Assembly: GCA_900298995.1 (NCBI GenBank)
Contig: OMIC01000026.1
Span: 23,990 to 87,989 of the forward strand
Direction of reading: 5' to 3'
DNA from: Hyphomicrobiaceae bacterium
GTDB taxonomy: Bacteria > Pseudomonadota > Alphaproteobacteria > Rhizobiales > Aestuariivirgaceae
DNA: 64,000 nucleotides
The notes below the pieces were generated by a model that saw only the letters and a program-made list of their open reading frames with translations, searched no databases and was not told the DNA's origin. The translations under genes were made by a program, and so were the position numbers. This document shows positions 8,022 to 15,406 of this stretch, piece by piece. Numbering within the stretch: position 1 is the stretch's first letter; every line of letters begins with the position of its first letter.

Positions 8022-9038
8022 ATGAGCGATATCGAGCGCCGCAAGCGCGAACATATCGGCATTGTTCTCTCCGGCGTGGCGCGGCACAGCGCGCCCGCCG
8101 GGTTCGACGATGTGCAGTTTCTGCACAATGCATTGCCCGAGACCGACCTCGACAAGATCGATCTCGGCACAGGGTTTCTCGGCAAGCGGTTGCGCCTGCC
8201 CTACCTTGCGTCCTCGATGACCGGGGGGCCTGACGTCTCCGAACGGATCAACCGGGCCATTGCCGAGGCTGCCCAGCATCTGGGTTTTGCCATGGCGGTG
8301 GGATCGCAGCGCATTTCGCTCACCACCTCCGACAAGTCCGGACTGGGGCCAGAACTCCGCCGAATTGCACCAAGCATCCCGATCTACGGAAATCTCGGCG
8401 CCGTGCAACTGGTGCATGGCATGGGACTCGAAGACGCGCGCCGCGCAGTGAACGAACTCGGCGCCGATGCGCTGATCCTGCATCTCAACCCCTTGCAGGA
8501 GGCTCTTCAGCAGGGTGGCTACGGCAACTGGATCGGGGTGGAAGCGGCCATCGCTCAACTCGCCCGTGGCCTTGCCGTGCCGGTGATTGCCAAGGAAGTG
8601 GGGAGCGGAATTTCAGCCGCCGTGGCGCGCCGCCTCGCCGACTGCGGTGTGGCCGCCGTCGATGTGGCGGGCGCGGGGGGCACGAGTTGGGCTGCCGTCG
8701 AGGGCCAGCGCAGTGCTGGCGCCGATGAACAGAGCCTCGGCGAGATCTTCCGCGACTGGGGAATTCCCACCGCGCGCTGTCTCTCCGATGTGCATGCGGC
8801 GCTGCCTCAGATGCCGCTGATCGCCTCGGGTGGCGTGCGCCACGGGCTCGATGCTGCGAAGGCCATACGCCTCGGGGCCGGCATGGTCGGCCAGGCTGCC
8901 GCTCTGTTGCCGGCCGCCATGCAGGGAACTGACGCAGTCGTTGCACATGTCGAGGCTTTTGCCCGTGCGCTGCGCATCACCTGTCTGGCAACGGGTTCGC
9001 GCAACCTCACGGCTCTGCGCGTGGCGCCGCTTCAGTAG
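8022..9038 (+). CDS. fni: Type 2 isopentenyl-diphosphate delta-isomerase (FMN-dependent)
   Basis: Interconverts IPP and DMAPP using reduced FMN, feeding CrtE and the phytyl tail. 338 residues, TIM-barrel. Visible motifs: RRKREHI at the N-terminus, LPYLASSMTGG (FMN region), FAMAVGSQR, HLNPLQEALQ, VIAKEVGSG, DVAGAGGTSW and the phosphate site ASGGVRHGLDAAKAIRLGA. In R. capsulatus the gene downstream of bchP (ORF176) is the unrelated type 1 isomerase, so this looks like non-orthologous replacement at the same place. The stop codon lies inside an inverted repeat. Confidence 0.95.
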   Translation: MSDIERRKREHIGIVLSGVARHSAPAGFDDVQFLHNALPETDLDKIDLGTGFLGKRLRLPYLASSMTGGPDVSERINRAIAEAAQHLGFAMAVGSQRISLTTSDKSGLGPELRRIAPSIPIYGNLGAVQLVHGMGLEDARRAVNELGADALILHLNPLQEALQQGGYGNWIGVEAAIAQLARGLAVPVIAKEVGSGISAAVARRLADCGVAAVDVAGAGGTSWAAVEGQRSAGADEQSLGEIFRDWGIPTARCLSDVHAALPQMPLIASGGVRHGLDAAKAIRLGAGMVGQAAALLPAAMQGTDAVVAHVEAFARALRITCLATGSRNLTALRVAPLQ

Positions 9039-9045
9039 CGGCGCC
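9023..9045. terminator. Inverted repeat at the fni stop codon, possible bidirectional terminator
   Basis: Perfect 8-bp arms GGCGCCGC (9023-9030) and GCGGCGCC (9038-9045) flank a 7-base loop holding the TAG stop. It sits between convergent operons (fni and the last gene of the puc unit). There is no T-run, so termination is inferred from position and stem strength. Confidence 0.45.
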
Positions 9046-9061
9046 GACGGCCCGTTACCCC

Positions 9062-9649
9062 TTACCAGCCCATGGGGCGGAAGGGCTTGAGCAGAGGCAT
9101 TCCGATGAGTGAGGACAGAGGAGCCGGATTGTTCGACAGGAACTTCATGCCCCAGCGGCCATCCGGTACCGACCCGTCCGTCAGGAGCGGGAGGCCAACC
9201 ATGCCCGAGGCGCTGCATGTGTCAGACGTCAGCGGCGCAATGCCGATGATCTTGGACACTGGCGTTGCGTCATCGTTGAGCAACGGGATCATCAAAGCGC
9301 TGGAGAGGGGGGCGCCTTCATCCCAGAGCTTTTCGCGTTCAGGCTCGGTCATTCCGGATGGAACAGGCTTGTGGGCTTCGAGGATGGTGGTGGCGAGCAA
9401 GCCGGTGCCGAAGTGTGCATGCACCGTGACCAGTGAGCCACCCGCTGCGACGCCCTTGGCGTAGATACGGGCATCGGCCAACAATACCCGCCCCTCGGCG
9501 ATTTGGGCCGCGATGGCCGAAACCGGGACATCGGAGCCCGCAGGGGGCGTTACGACGAAGACCTCGGTGAAGCCTTCCTCCCTGAGTTCGGCGGCAGCCG
9601 CCCGCGCGGCATCCTGGCTGGCGTAGAGGCGGGTGATTTCGTGGCTCAT
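9062..9649 (-). CDS. Unknown protein ending the puc operon, with internal PLL repeats
   Basis: 195 residues, not confidently assignable. Residues 1-100 (ITRLYASQDAARAAAAELR..., then GVAAGGSLVTVHAHFGTG) look like a small alpha/beta domain of the type seen in YflT-like stress proteins (weak, by eye). The C-terminal half carries at least three degenerate repeats around (M/L)xPLL: SALMIPLLNDD, GMVGLPLLTDG and SSLIGMPLLKPF, plus IIGIAPLTSD. No signal peptide or clear membrane span. GAGGAG precedes the ATG. It lies 34 bases after pucC, so it should be cotranscribed with pucBAC and may act in LH2 assembly or membrane organisation; that is inference. Confidence 0.72.
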   Translation of the reverse strand: MSHEITRLYASQDAARAAAAELREEGFTEVFVVTPPAGSDVPVSAIAAQIAEGRVLLADARIYAKGVAAGGSLVTVHAHFGTGLLATTILEAHKPVPSGMTEPEREKLWDEGAPLSSALMIPLLNDDATPVSKIIGIAPLTSDTCSASGMVGLPLLTDGSVPDGRWGMKFLSNNPAPLSSLIGMPLLKPFRPMGW

Positions 9650-9683
9650 GGCAATCTCCTCTTGGGTATGTTTCCGGTGCCGG

Positions 9684-11087
9684 TCATTGTACTGGGGCGG
9701 TCATGCCGCCCGATGCCGCGTTGGGGCTTCGAATGAGATGCGTCATCGTTACGATGGCTGCAAGCAGCAGGATCACCTCCAGCCCATAGACGGCGAGATA
9801 GGGGACGACGGTGCTGCCGCCATCCAGCGCGGCCATGCCGTCGCGGATCACCGCACCCAGTGCCACGCCAACCCCTGCCGCCGTGGCCTGCACCGCGCCC
9901 CATGCGCCAAGGGCCAGCCCGCGCTGATCTTCGGGCGCATGACTCATCGTGGCGGTGAGGGTGCCGTGTCCGAAGAGGCCGCCGCCGAACCCGATCAGCA
10001 GCGTGCCAAATCCGAACAGGAGTGGCGAACCCAATGGCGCGGCGGCCATGATCAGAATGAAGGCCGGAACGCCAACCATCGCGCCAAGCGAGGCCATGCG
10101 GAACGGGTCGAAGCCGCGGCTCAGCACATAGGAGGCGAGGCTGAAGCCCAGCAGGCCGCCGCCGGCCATGGCTGCCGTCAGAACGGTCGTGCGCGATACG
10201 GCGAGGCCCAGAACCTGGCCGCCATAGGGTTCCAGCATGACGTCCTGCATGCTGAAGGCGAGGGTGCCCACCCCCACCGCGACGAGCCGGGCGAGGGCCT
10301 TGTCGCCCGCGATGAAACAGGTCCAGGACTCCTGAAAGCCTGGATCGGCGGACGCAGCGGCAGGACGATGCGCGGTGCCCCGTGCCTCCTGCTTCCAGAC
10401 GGCGATGCCATTGAGCAGCACGGTGAGGACACCAGCGCCCTGGATCACCTGGACCAACCGGCCGTGCGAGAAATTGACCAGAAGTGCGCCGAAGATCAGC
10501 GCGCTCACGATGGAGCCGAACAGAAGCGCCACATACATGAGTCCGACGACGTTGGGCTGTTTTTCGGGGGGCGTCAGATCCGTGGCAAGCGCCAGTCCGA
10601 CTGTCTGGGTGATGTGCAGCCCGGCGCCCACGAGTAGGAAGGCCGCCGCCGCTGCCACCTGGCCGACCCAGGCGGGAACCTCGGCGGCATGGCCCTGCCT
10701 TGCGAGCACCAGCAGGGCGAAGGGCATCAGCGCCAGCCCGCCAAACTGCACCATGGTGCCCTTGTAGATGTAGGGGACGCGTTTCCAGCCCAGTTCCGAG
10801 CGGTGCGTGTCCGACTTGAAACCCACGAGTGCCCTGAAGGGCGCAAAGACGAGCGGCAGCGCCAGCATGATTGCCACCAGCGAGGCGGGCACGTGAAGTT
10901 CGACGATCATGACGCGGTTGAGTGTGCCGACCAGAAGCACCAGGGTCATGCCGGCGGCAACCTGGAAAAGCGACAGGCGCAACAGGCGGCCGAGCGGGAC
11001 ATCCGCGGTCGCGGCGTCGGCGAAGGGCAGGTACCTGGCTCCAAGCCCGGCCCAGGCCCGCATTACGCTCTGGCTCATTCGGTTCAT
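9684..11087 (-). CDS. pucC: PucC, light-harvesting complex assembly / bacteriochlorophyll delivery protein
   Basis: 467 residues, 12 predicted spans, PucC/LhaA branch of the MFS. Signature segments are LLVGTLNRVMIVELHVPASLV, GFKSDTHRSELGWKRVPYIYKG and LGLAVSRTTVLTAA. In Rhodobacter, PucC is needed for LH2 assembly and LhaA for LH1. Position downstream of pucBA supports PucC, but the pufBALMC-linked location means it could serve LH1 as well. A 186-base gap with two strong hairpins separates it from pucA. The ribosome site is weak; an in-frame ATG at 11078 is a possible alternative start. Confidence 0.9.
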   Translation of the reverse strand: MNRMSQSVMRAWAGLGARYLPFADAATADVPLGRLLRLSLFQVAAGMTLVLLVGTLNRVMIVELHVPASLVAIMLALPLVFAPFRALVGFKSDTHRSELGWKRVPYIYKGTMVQFGGLALMPFALLVLARQGHAAEVPAWVGQVAAAAAFLLVGAGLHITQTVGLALATDLTPPEKQPNVVGLMYVALLFGSIVSALIFGALLVNFSHGRLVQVIQGAGVLTVLLNGIAVWKQEARGTAHRPAAASADPGFQESWTCFIAGDKALARLVAVGVGTLAFSMQDVMLEPYGGQVLGLAVSRTTVLTAAMAGGGLLGFSLASYVLSRGFDPFRMASLGAMVGVPAFILIMAAAPLGSPLLFGFGTLLIGFGGGLFGHGTLTATMSHAPEDQRGLALGAWGAVQATAAGVGVALGAVIRDGMAALDGGSTVVPYLAVYGLEVILLLAAIVTMTHLIRSPNAASGGMTAPVQ

Positions 11088-11150
11088 GCGCGGCTCAAAT
11101 CATGCATCGCCGGTGCGGACACATCGCAACAGGCAGACGCGCTCTGGTAT

Positions 11151-11192
11151 GCGGGAGGCGGACGCAGACCATGGGTCCCGCGCGCCTCCCGC
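11151..11192 (-). promoter_or_regulatory. Intercistronic hairpin 2 between pucA and pucC
   Basis: GCGGGAGGCG (11151-11160) pairs perfectly with CGCCTCCCGC (11183-11192), a 10-bp GC-rich stem with a 22-base loop. With the hairpin nearer pucA it forms a double barrier that could protect pucBA mRNA from 3' decay or attenuate pucC. No T-run. Confidence 0.55.
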
Positions 11193-11213
11193 CTTGTCGT
11201 TGCCCGCCGGACC

Positions 11214-11256
11214 GCGGCGTCACTGCCTTGCTTGTGCGATAGGGCAGGGACGCCGC
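11214..11256 (-). promoter_or_regulatory. Intercistronic hairpin 1 just after pucA
   Basis: GCGGCGTC (11214-11221) pairs with GACGCCGC (11249-11256); after one mismatch CTGCC (11223-11227) pairs with GGCAG (11243-11247), giving a 13-bp interrupted stem. It begins about 17 bases after the pucA stop. Such structures set the antenna-to-downstream mRNA ratio in puf and puc operons; that role here is inferred. Confidence 0.6.
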
Positions 11257-11273
11257 CAGTTCGGCGTGAGCAT

Positions 11274-11576
11274 CTACTTCGTCAGGATCGCCGTGCTGTC
11301 CTCGAGCGAGGCCAGCTTGGCGTTCGCATCAGGCGCCACCGTCACGGTGATGACATAGCCCTGATCCGTCTTCGTGACGTTCGAGGCCACGGGAGCAACC
11401 GTGGTCTCAGCCGAAGCCGCTTTCGCAGCCGCGCCGCCTTCGAAGAATTTTCCCACCCAGGTGGAATGCGTCATCACTGACGCATGCACCACCAGCGACG
11501 TCACCGCGACGCCGCCGATGAACAGCGGCAGGCCGACGGTGGGGTTCACGACGCACCAGATTCTTCCTTGGTTCAT
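11274..11576 (-). CDS. pucA: LH2 alpha subunit PucA with Phe44-Phe45 and a long C-terminal extension
   Basis: 100 residues. The first 48 align without gaps to classical LH2 alpha: MNQGRIW start (Met1 liganding B800 in known structures), His31 as B850 ligand and Trp40. The residues that hydrogen-bond the B850 acetyl groups in Rhodoblastus acidophilus LH2 (Tyr44, Trp45) are Phe44 and Phe45 here, as expected for a blue-shifted B800-820/LH3-type complex. Residues 49-100 form an unusual hydrophilic extension ([20 protein letters not shown]...), presumably periplasmic; classical alpha chains are about 53-60 residues. AGGAGG precedes the ATG; pucB ends 12 bases upstream. Confidence 0.93.
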   Translation of the reverse strand: MNQGRIWCVVNPTVGLPLFIGGVAVTSLVVHASVMTHSTWVGKFFEGGAAAKAASAETTVAPVASNVTKTDQGYVITVTVAPDANAKLASLEDSTAILTK

Positions 11577-11588
11577 GTCATGTACCTC

Positions 11589-11744
11589 CTAGTGCAGCCA
11601 CGGCGAGTAGATGTACGCCAGCAGATGGGCAAAGAGGGCAATCACGAAGAACACTCGCGCGCCGTCGATGACGTGCTTGTGCAGCTCTTCTGATTCCCTG
11701 ATGGTGAGGCCGGTGGGCCACACCCTGTTTGGATCGTCTGACAT
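11589..11744 (-). CDS. pucB: LH2 beta subunit PucB
   Basis: 51 residues, read directly from the sequence: [20 protein letters not shown], then [18 protein letters not shown] and [13 protein letters not shown]. Family features are the [13 protein letters not shown] segment (with the Arg near B800), a single membrane helix, the B850-ligand His in FAHLLAY and the terminal YSPWLH. It pairs with PucA to build LH2 rings. GGAGG lies about 10 bases before the ATG. Only 110 bases separate it from the pufC stop, and I see no PpsR-type palindrome in that gap. Confidence 0.95.
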   Translation of the reverse strand: MSDDPNRVWPTGLTIRESEELHKHVIDGARVFFVIALFAHLLAYIYSPWLH

Positions 11745-11831
11745 CTAGCTTTTACCTCCAGAGTTAGACCAGTTCCGTGCTGGACCCGCACGCAGGTTTC
11801 TCGTCATTTCATCAACAACAAGACTCATTTT

Positions 11832-11844
11832 GGTGCTACGCACC
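11832..11844 (-). promoter_or_regulatory. Small hairpin after pufC
   Basis: GGTGC (11832-11836) and GCACC (11840-11844) form a 5-bp stem with a 3-base loop about 10 bases after the pufC stop. On the transcript it is followed by AAAA, not U's, so it is more likely an mRNA-processing or pausing element than a terminator. Weak. Confidence 0.3.
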
Positions 11845-11854
11845 TTCCTTCCCC

Positions 11855-12910
11855 TCACGGGTTGGGAACCGAAAGTTCCGGATACTCCTTCGCCATGCTG
11901 AAGCCGTAGAGCGGCTTGTTCACGCCCTGGTGGCAGGTGGCGCAGTTGACCTTGAGGACGTCGCCCTCGGGTCCCTTGCGGTTTGCCGGAAACACATTCG
12001 TCAGTGACTCGAGATAGGTGTGATTCAGATCGCCCACCATCTTCAGTCCGTGCCAGGCGGTGACACGCTGCGGGCGGCTCTGCTCCCAGCTGCTGAACTG
12101 ACGGGAGTTGTGGCAGAAGGTGCAGTTGACGCCGAGCGCCGTCGAGAGATGCATCATGAGGGCGTAGGTCTTCTCCGTGTCCTGGATCGACCGGCCGGTA
12201 CCGCCGGGAAGTGCGGTCGCGGCCACCACACGAATGTTGGCGCCTGGCTTGAGGAGCGTCGTGAACGGATCATAAGGCAGGGAGGCATAGGCGGGCACAC
12301 GCTGACCGCCGACATTCTGGCCATTTCGGCTGGCGGCCATGCCGCCTGCCTGCTTCGGTCCAGGGTTGGTGGCCCAGACATTGGCCGGTACAGGCTGACC
12401 CCGGTGGCAGGTGTAGCAAGTGACGCCCGTCGCCTGGACGTGACTCTTGTGCTGAGTGTTGATGGCCTTGGTCATCTGCAGCATCCGCCGGGCCACGACC
12501 TTGGTGTAGAGCTCATCCGAGGCCATGTTCTCGACATTGTGACAATAGGCGCAACCGGCGTTGTCACCCTCCTGCGGAGCCACCCAGGTCGAGATCGAGT
12601 TCATGAGGCGGTTGAATTGCGCGGTGTCGAGATCGCCGAGCACCTGCACGTTCTTGTAGTTTTCCGTGTCGTCCTTGACGAGCACGCCGTCGTTGTCGAC
12701 CGGATCGTCGGGGACGGGCGCCTTGTTCAGGGCGGCCAGCATTTCCGCGCGGCGTGGATTGGTGATCTGCTCCATGCCAAGGCCACGGTAGCCCAACTGC
12801 TCCGAGTGCATCGGCGGGCGTTCCCACTGCAGCATCATGGGGATTGCCAGCAGCACCACGATGACGGTGCCAAGGAGGCCGGCGGTGAGGGCGGAGGCGG
12901 AAATCTTCAT
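11855..12910 (-). CDS. pufC: Reaction-centre tetraheme cytochrome c subunit PufC
   Basis: 351 residues. Periplasmic electron donor to the oxidised special pair. Four c-type heme motifs are present: CAYCH, CYTCH, CTFCH and CATCH, with axial Met candidates in ARRMLQM and TYALMMHL. The N-terminus MKISASALTAGLLGTVIVVLLAIPMMLQW is a hydrophobic anchor without any cysteine, so the lipid attachment known from Blastochloris viridis is not possible and the signal anchor probably stays uncleaved. Start chosen at 12910 because GGAGGGG precedes it. It follows pufM by 13 bases. Confidence 0.96.
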   Translation of the reverse strand: MKISASALTAGLLGTVIVVLLAIPMMLQWERPPMHSEQLGYRGLGMEQITNPRRAEMLAALNKAPVPDDPVDNDGVLVKDDTENYKNVQVLGDLDTAQFNRLMNSISTWVAPQEGDNAGCAYCHNVENMASDELYTKVVARRMLQMTKAINTQHKSHVQATGVTCYTCHRGQPVPANVWATNPGPKQAGGMAASRNGQNVGGQRVPAYASLPYDPFTTLLKPGANIRVVAATALPGGTGRSIQDTEKTYALMMHLSTALGVNCTFCHNSRQFSSWEQSRPQRVTAWHGLKMVGDLNHTYLESLTNVFPANRKGPEGDVLKVNCATCHQGVNKPLYGFSMAKEYPELSVPNP

Positions 12911-12923
12911 CGCGTGGCCCCTC

Positions 12924-13898
12924 CTATTGTGCGGCCTGGGCCGGGTCGAGAACCGGCGCTGTGAGGTCGAGCGGATACATGGGTGCAACACCGTGCTTCA
13001 CGGCCCAGAGATACCAGTTGTCGACCACGGTCCCGGTGAGCAGGATGCCGATGCCACCGACGAGCGGGCAGAGCACCGCGAACCACCAGGCCCAGCGATG
13101 GATGGATTCCATCGTGGCGTTGAAGCCCATGGTCCAGCGCCAGAACAGCGCCGCACGCTCGGATGCCGTGCCGCGATCGATGATCTGCTCGATTTCACGC
13201 TCGCCGCCCAGCCGCGAGACAGCCAGGATCGTCGCGCCATGCATGGCGAAGAGCAGCGCCGATCCATAGAGGAAGGCGATCGAGAGCATGTGGAAGGGGT
13301 TGTAGAAGAGGTTGCCGTAGCGGATCGAGAAGGCCGCCGTCCAATCGAGATGGGGGAAGATGCCGAAGGGCACGGCTTCCGAGAAGTTGCCCAGCAAGAG
13401 CGGCCGGATGAACCCGAGAACCAGGTAGAGCCAGATCGCGGCAGCAAAGGCCCAGGCGATGTGCGTACCCATGCCGAGTGCGCGGGCGCGGCGGTATGTG
13501 CGCAGCCACCACAGCAGGATCGAGGCGGTGAGGAAGAAACCCGCCATCTGCCACCAGCCGCCCTCGCGCAGCGGCGCAAGGCTGAGCCCGTATTTGGCGG
13601 GTGGCGGCTCAAGTCCAAGCCAGAACAATTGCCGCACGAATTCGATGGGGCTCCAGTTCACCGAGGCCAGCATGTTGAGGCCGATGATCTCGATGGCGAT
13701 GAAGCCGCAGAGAAGCGACGCGATGCCAAGTCCGCCGAGATAGATTGGGCCAACCTGCGCGTCGCCGATGAGCCCCAGCAGCCAGTTGGTCGTGGTGACG
13801 TTCTCGCGCGACCAGTTGCCGGGCTTCATCGGCACGCCCATGTCGGCGGGACCGTGGACCTGCACGCGGGTGAAGATGTTCTGATATTCGTACATCAT
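12924..13898 (-). CDS. pufM: Photosynthetic reaction centre M subunit
   Basis: 324 residues, five membrane helices. The start [21 protein letters not shown] matches the family. Other landmarks are [36 protein letters not shown] (His ligands of the special pair and non-heme iron) and [21 protein letters not shown]. Binds bacteriochlorophylls, bacteriopheophytin, the carotenoid and QA together with PufL. GGGGAGG precedes the first of two consecutive ATGs. The gap to pufL is 18 bases, whereas in some species the two genes overlap. Confidence 0.97.
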   Translation of the reverse strand: MMYEYQNIFTRVQVHGPADMGVPMKPGNWSRENVTTTNWLLGLIGDAQVGPIYLGGLGIASLLCGFIAIEIIGLNMLASVNWSPIEFVRQLFWLGLEPPPAKYGLSLAPLREGGWWQMAGFFLTASILLWWLRTYRRARALGMGTHIAWAFAAAIWLYLVLGFIRPLLLGNFSEAVPFGIFPHLDWTAAFSIRYGNLFYNPFHMLSIAFLYGSALLFAMHGATILAVSRLGGEREIEQIIDRGTASERAALFWRWTMGFNATMESIHRWAWWFAVLCPLVGGIGILLTGTVVDNWYLWAVKHGVAPMYPLDLTAPVLDPAQAAQ

Positions 13899-13916
13899 GC
13901 TCTCATCCTCCCCGTG

Positions 13917-14741
13917 TCATGACCAAATCGGCAGGTCGAGCCACCAGTTCCACCACTCGGGCCAGCCCCGCGTCCAGAACGGTCCGCTGATGACGATGCA
14001 GACGGCGCTGAAGAATACCGCGCCAAGTGCGAGGAACAGGCCGAGGCGGTGAATGCCGAGCGTGCCGATCGAATAGCCAATGTGATCGCGGAAGAAGCTG
14101 TTCTCGTGCTCGGCCGTCTTGACCGTCTCGCCCTTGGGCGGATTTGTGGCCGACAGCACAAGGCCGCCATGCATGGCCAGCGCAAGGGCTGTCGTGAAAA
14201 ACAGCGTGATGGCGATCATGTGCGCCGGATTGTAATGGAAATGGAGGTACTGGTAGCCGACGTTCGACACCCAGTCGAGGTGGCTGATGATGCCATAGGG
14301 GAAGGCGTGTCCCCAGGCACCGAGCAGGACGGGGCGGATGATCTCCAGCGTCACGTAGGCGAAGATCGCGAAAGAGAATGCGACAGGCACATGCAGTCCA
14401 ATGCCGAGCTTGCGGCAGATCTCGACCTCGCGGAGCGCCCAGCTGATGAAGGCACCGGTGGCGCATACAGTGATGATCTGCCAGAGCCCGCCCTGCTTGA
14501 GCGGCGCCAGCGCCAGACCGTAGCTGAGGTCGGGCGGTGCGATGTTGATCTGCCAGAGATTCCAGGTCGGGCCGATGGCCGCTGCGTAGACGATGAGCGC
14601 GGTGCCCAGCAGCGTGAAGAAGGCTGTCGTGACACCGAAGAAGCCGACATAGAAGGCGCCGACCCAGAAATCGAACAGGTCGCCGCCGATCAGGGTTCCG
14701 CCGCGGACGCGGTACTTCTTTTCGAAACTGAGCATTGCCAT
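13917..14741 (-). CDS. pufL: Photosynthetic reaction centre L subunit
   Basis: 274 residues, five membrane helices. The start is [20 protein letters not shown]; the open frame extends upstream to 14828, but the family starts here and GGAG precedes this ATG. Conserved segments are [53 protein letters not shown] (His ligands) and [18 protein letters not shown] (QB/iron site). The C-terminus [12 protein letters not shown] is normal. Transcribed after the pufA-pufL hairpin, so it is expected at lower mRNA level than pufBA. Confidence 0.97.
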   Translation of the reverse strand: MAMLSFEKKYRVRGGTLIGGDLFDFWVGAFYVGFFGVTTAFFTLLGTALIVYAAAIGPTWNLWQINIAPPDLSYGLALAPLKQGGLWQIITVCATGAFISWALREVEICRKLGIGLHVPVAFSFAIFAYVTLEIIRPVLLGAWGHAFPYGIISHLDWVSNVGYQYLHFHYNPAHMIAITLFFTTALALAMHGGLVLSATNPPKGETVKTAEHENSFFRDHIGYSIGTLGIHRLGLFLALGAVFFSAVCIVISGPFWTRGWPEWWNWWLDLPIWS

Positions 14742-14791
14742 GTCGGTCACTCCGTTCCGGCGCGGTGCCGGTTTGGGCTCGGGGTCGGGAT

Positions 14792-14829
14792 CGTGGACGG
14801 AACACGCCGGATGGCCCGTTCCGTCCACG
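14792..14829 (-). promoter_or_regulatory. pufA-pufL intercistronic stem-loop
   Basis: CGTGGACGGAAC (14792-14803) and GTTCCGTCCACG (14818-14829) form a perfect 12-bp stem with a 14-base loop, 21 bases after the pufA stop. In Rhodobacter an equivalent hairpin protects the pufBA mRNA segment from 3' degradation and so sets the LH1:RC ratio. The structure is seen here; the role is by analogy. Confidence 0.8.
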
Positions 14830-14850
14830 TATGATGCGGAATGACCGGCG

Positions 14851-15033
14851 TCAGCCGATCATCTCGCTGACAGTCACATCCAGGCTTGCAGCCTTCTTCA
14901 CGCCACCTTCCAGCCAGTTGAACCGGTCGGTGGAGAGAAGGATGAAGTGGATGACGAGAGCGAGCACGAACAGGAAGGTGGCCATCGCCACCAGGGTCCT
15001 GCGGGGATCGAACAGAAGCCACATGCGCCACAT
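14851..15033 (-). CDS. pufA: LH1 alpha subunit PufA
   Basis: 60 residues. Start [20 protein letters not shown] is typical of LH1 alpha. A single membrane helix carries the bacteriochlorophyll ligand His in [11 protein letters not shown], followed by the NWLEGG segment after the helix. Core antenna around the reaction centre. It lies 12 bases downstream of pufB and upstream of the strong stem-loop. Confidence 0.97.
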   Translation of the reverse strand: MWRMWLLFDPRRTLVAMATFLFVLALVIHFILLSTDRFNWLEGGVKKAASLDVTVSEMIG

Positions 15034-15045
15034 GATCTATCCTCC

Positions 15046-15264
15046 TTACGTGAACATCGACGTGAGCTGGTTGAGAACCGGCGTCAGGTCGGTGCTCTCA
15101 TAGCCATTGGGTCCGGGGATCCACGGGCGCCATTGCCAGGCAAGAAAGTGGGCGACAACCGCCACCAACGTGAAGGCAATGAAGCTCGTTACGAAGATCC
15201 CATGGAACTCCTTGGCTTCGGCTTCGGTCAGGCCGGAAATGCCTGACCCTCTGTTATCGGCCAT
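15046..15264 (-). CDS. pufB: LH1 beta subunit PufB
   Basis: 72 residues from [20 protein letters not shown]; an upstream extension of the frame to 15360 is ignored because GGAGG sits directly before this ATG. The two conserved His residues are in EFHGIF and [16 protein letters not shown], the latter being the B875 ligand and Trp-rich C-terminal cap. The tail [20 protein letters not shown] is somewhat longer than in Rhodobacter, where beta chains are about 50 residues. Confidence 0.96.
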   Translation of the reverse strand: MADNRGSGISGLTEAEAKEFHGIFVTSFIAFTLVAVVAHFLAWQWRPWIPGPNGYESTDLTPVLNQLTSMFT

Positions 15265-15282
15265 TTGACTGACCTCCGTCTG

Positions 15283-15300
15283 AGGCCCGGTGAGGGGCCT
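15283..15300 (-). promoter_or_regulatory. Hairpin just upstream of the pufB ribosome site
   Basis: AGGCCC (15283-15288) pairs with GGGCCT (15295-15300) across a 6-base loop, placed immediately before the GGAGG of pufB. 5' stem-loops at this place are known to stabilise pufBA mRNA after processing in Rhodobacter; by analogy only. Confidence 0.5.
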
Positions 15301-15362
15301 GTTACCGCTGAAGTCCCGCGCGGACCGGGTGCTTCGGGCTGGTGGAAAGCCCTCGGCCATCC

Positions 15363-15386
15363 GCCGGTTCCCGCGAGGGTTCCGGC
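15363..15386 (-). promoter_or_regulatory. Hairpin between pufQ and pufB
   Basis: GCCGG (15363-15367) pairs with CCGGC (15382-15386); a symmetric 2x2 internal loop is followed by CCC/GGG pairing (15370-15372 with 15377-15379) around a GCGA tetraloop, a GNRA-type loop on this strand. It starts 21 bases after the pufQ stop and probably marks an mRNA processing boundary. Confidence 0.45.
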
Positions 15387-15406
15387 GAATTCATGAACCC
15401 TCTGCC

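Noticed and set aside
9633..10637. 334-codon open frame on the + strand
   Set aside because: Antisense to pucC; low-complexity polar translation.
11745..11854. Search for a PpsR operator or terminator between pufC and pucB
   Set aside because: TGT triplets are present on the minus strand but none has ACA at N12; the only hairpin has a 5-bp stem and no U-tract.
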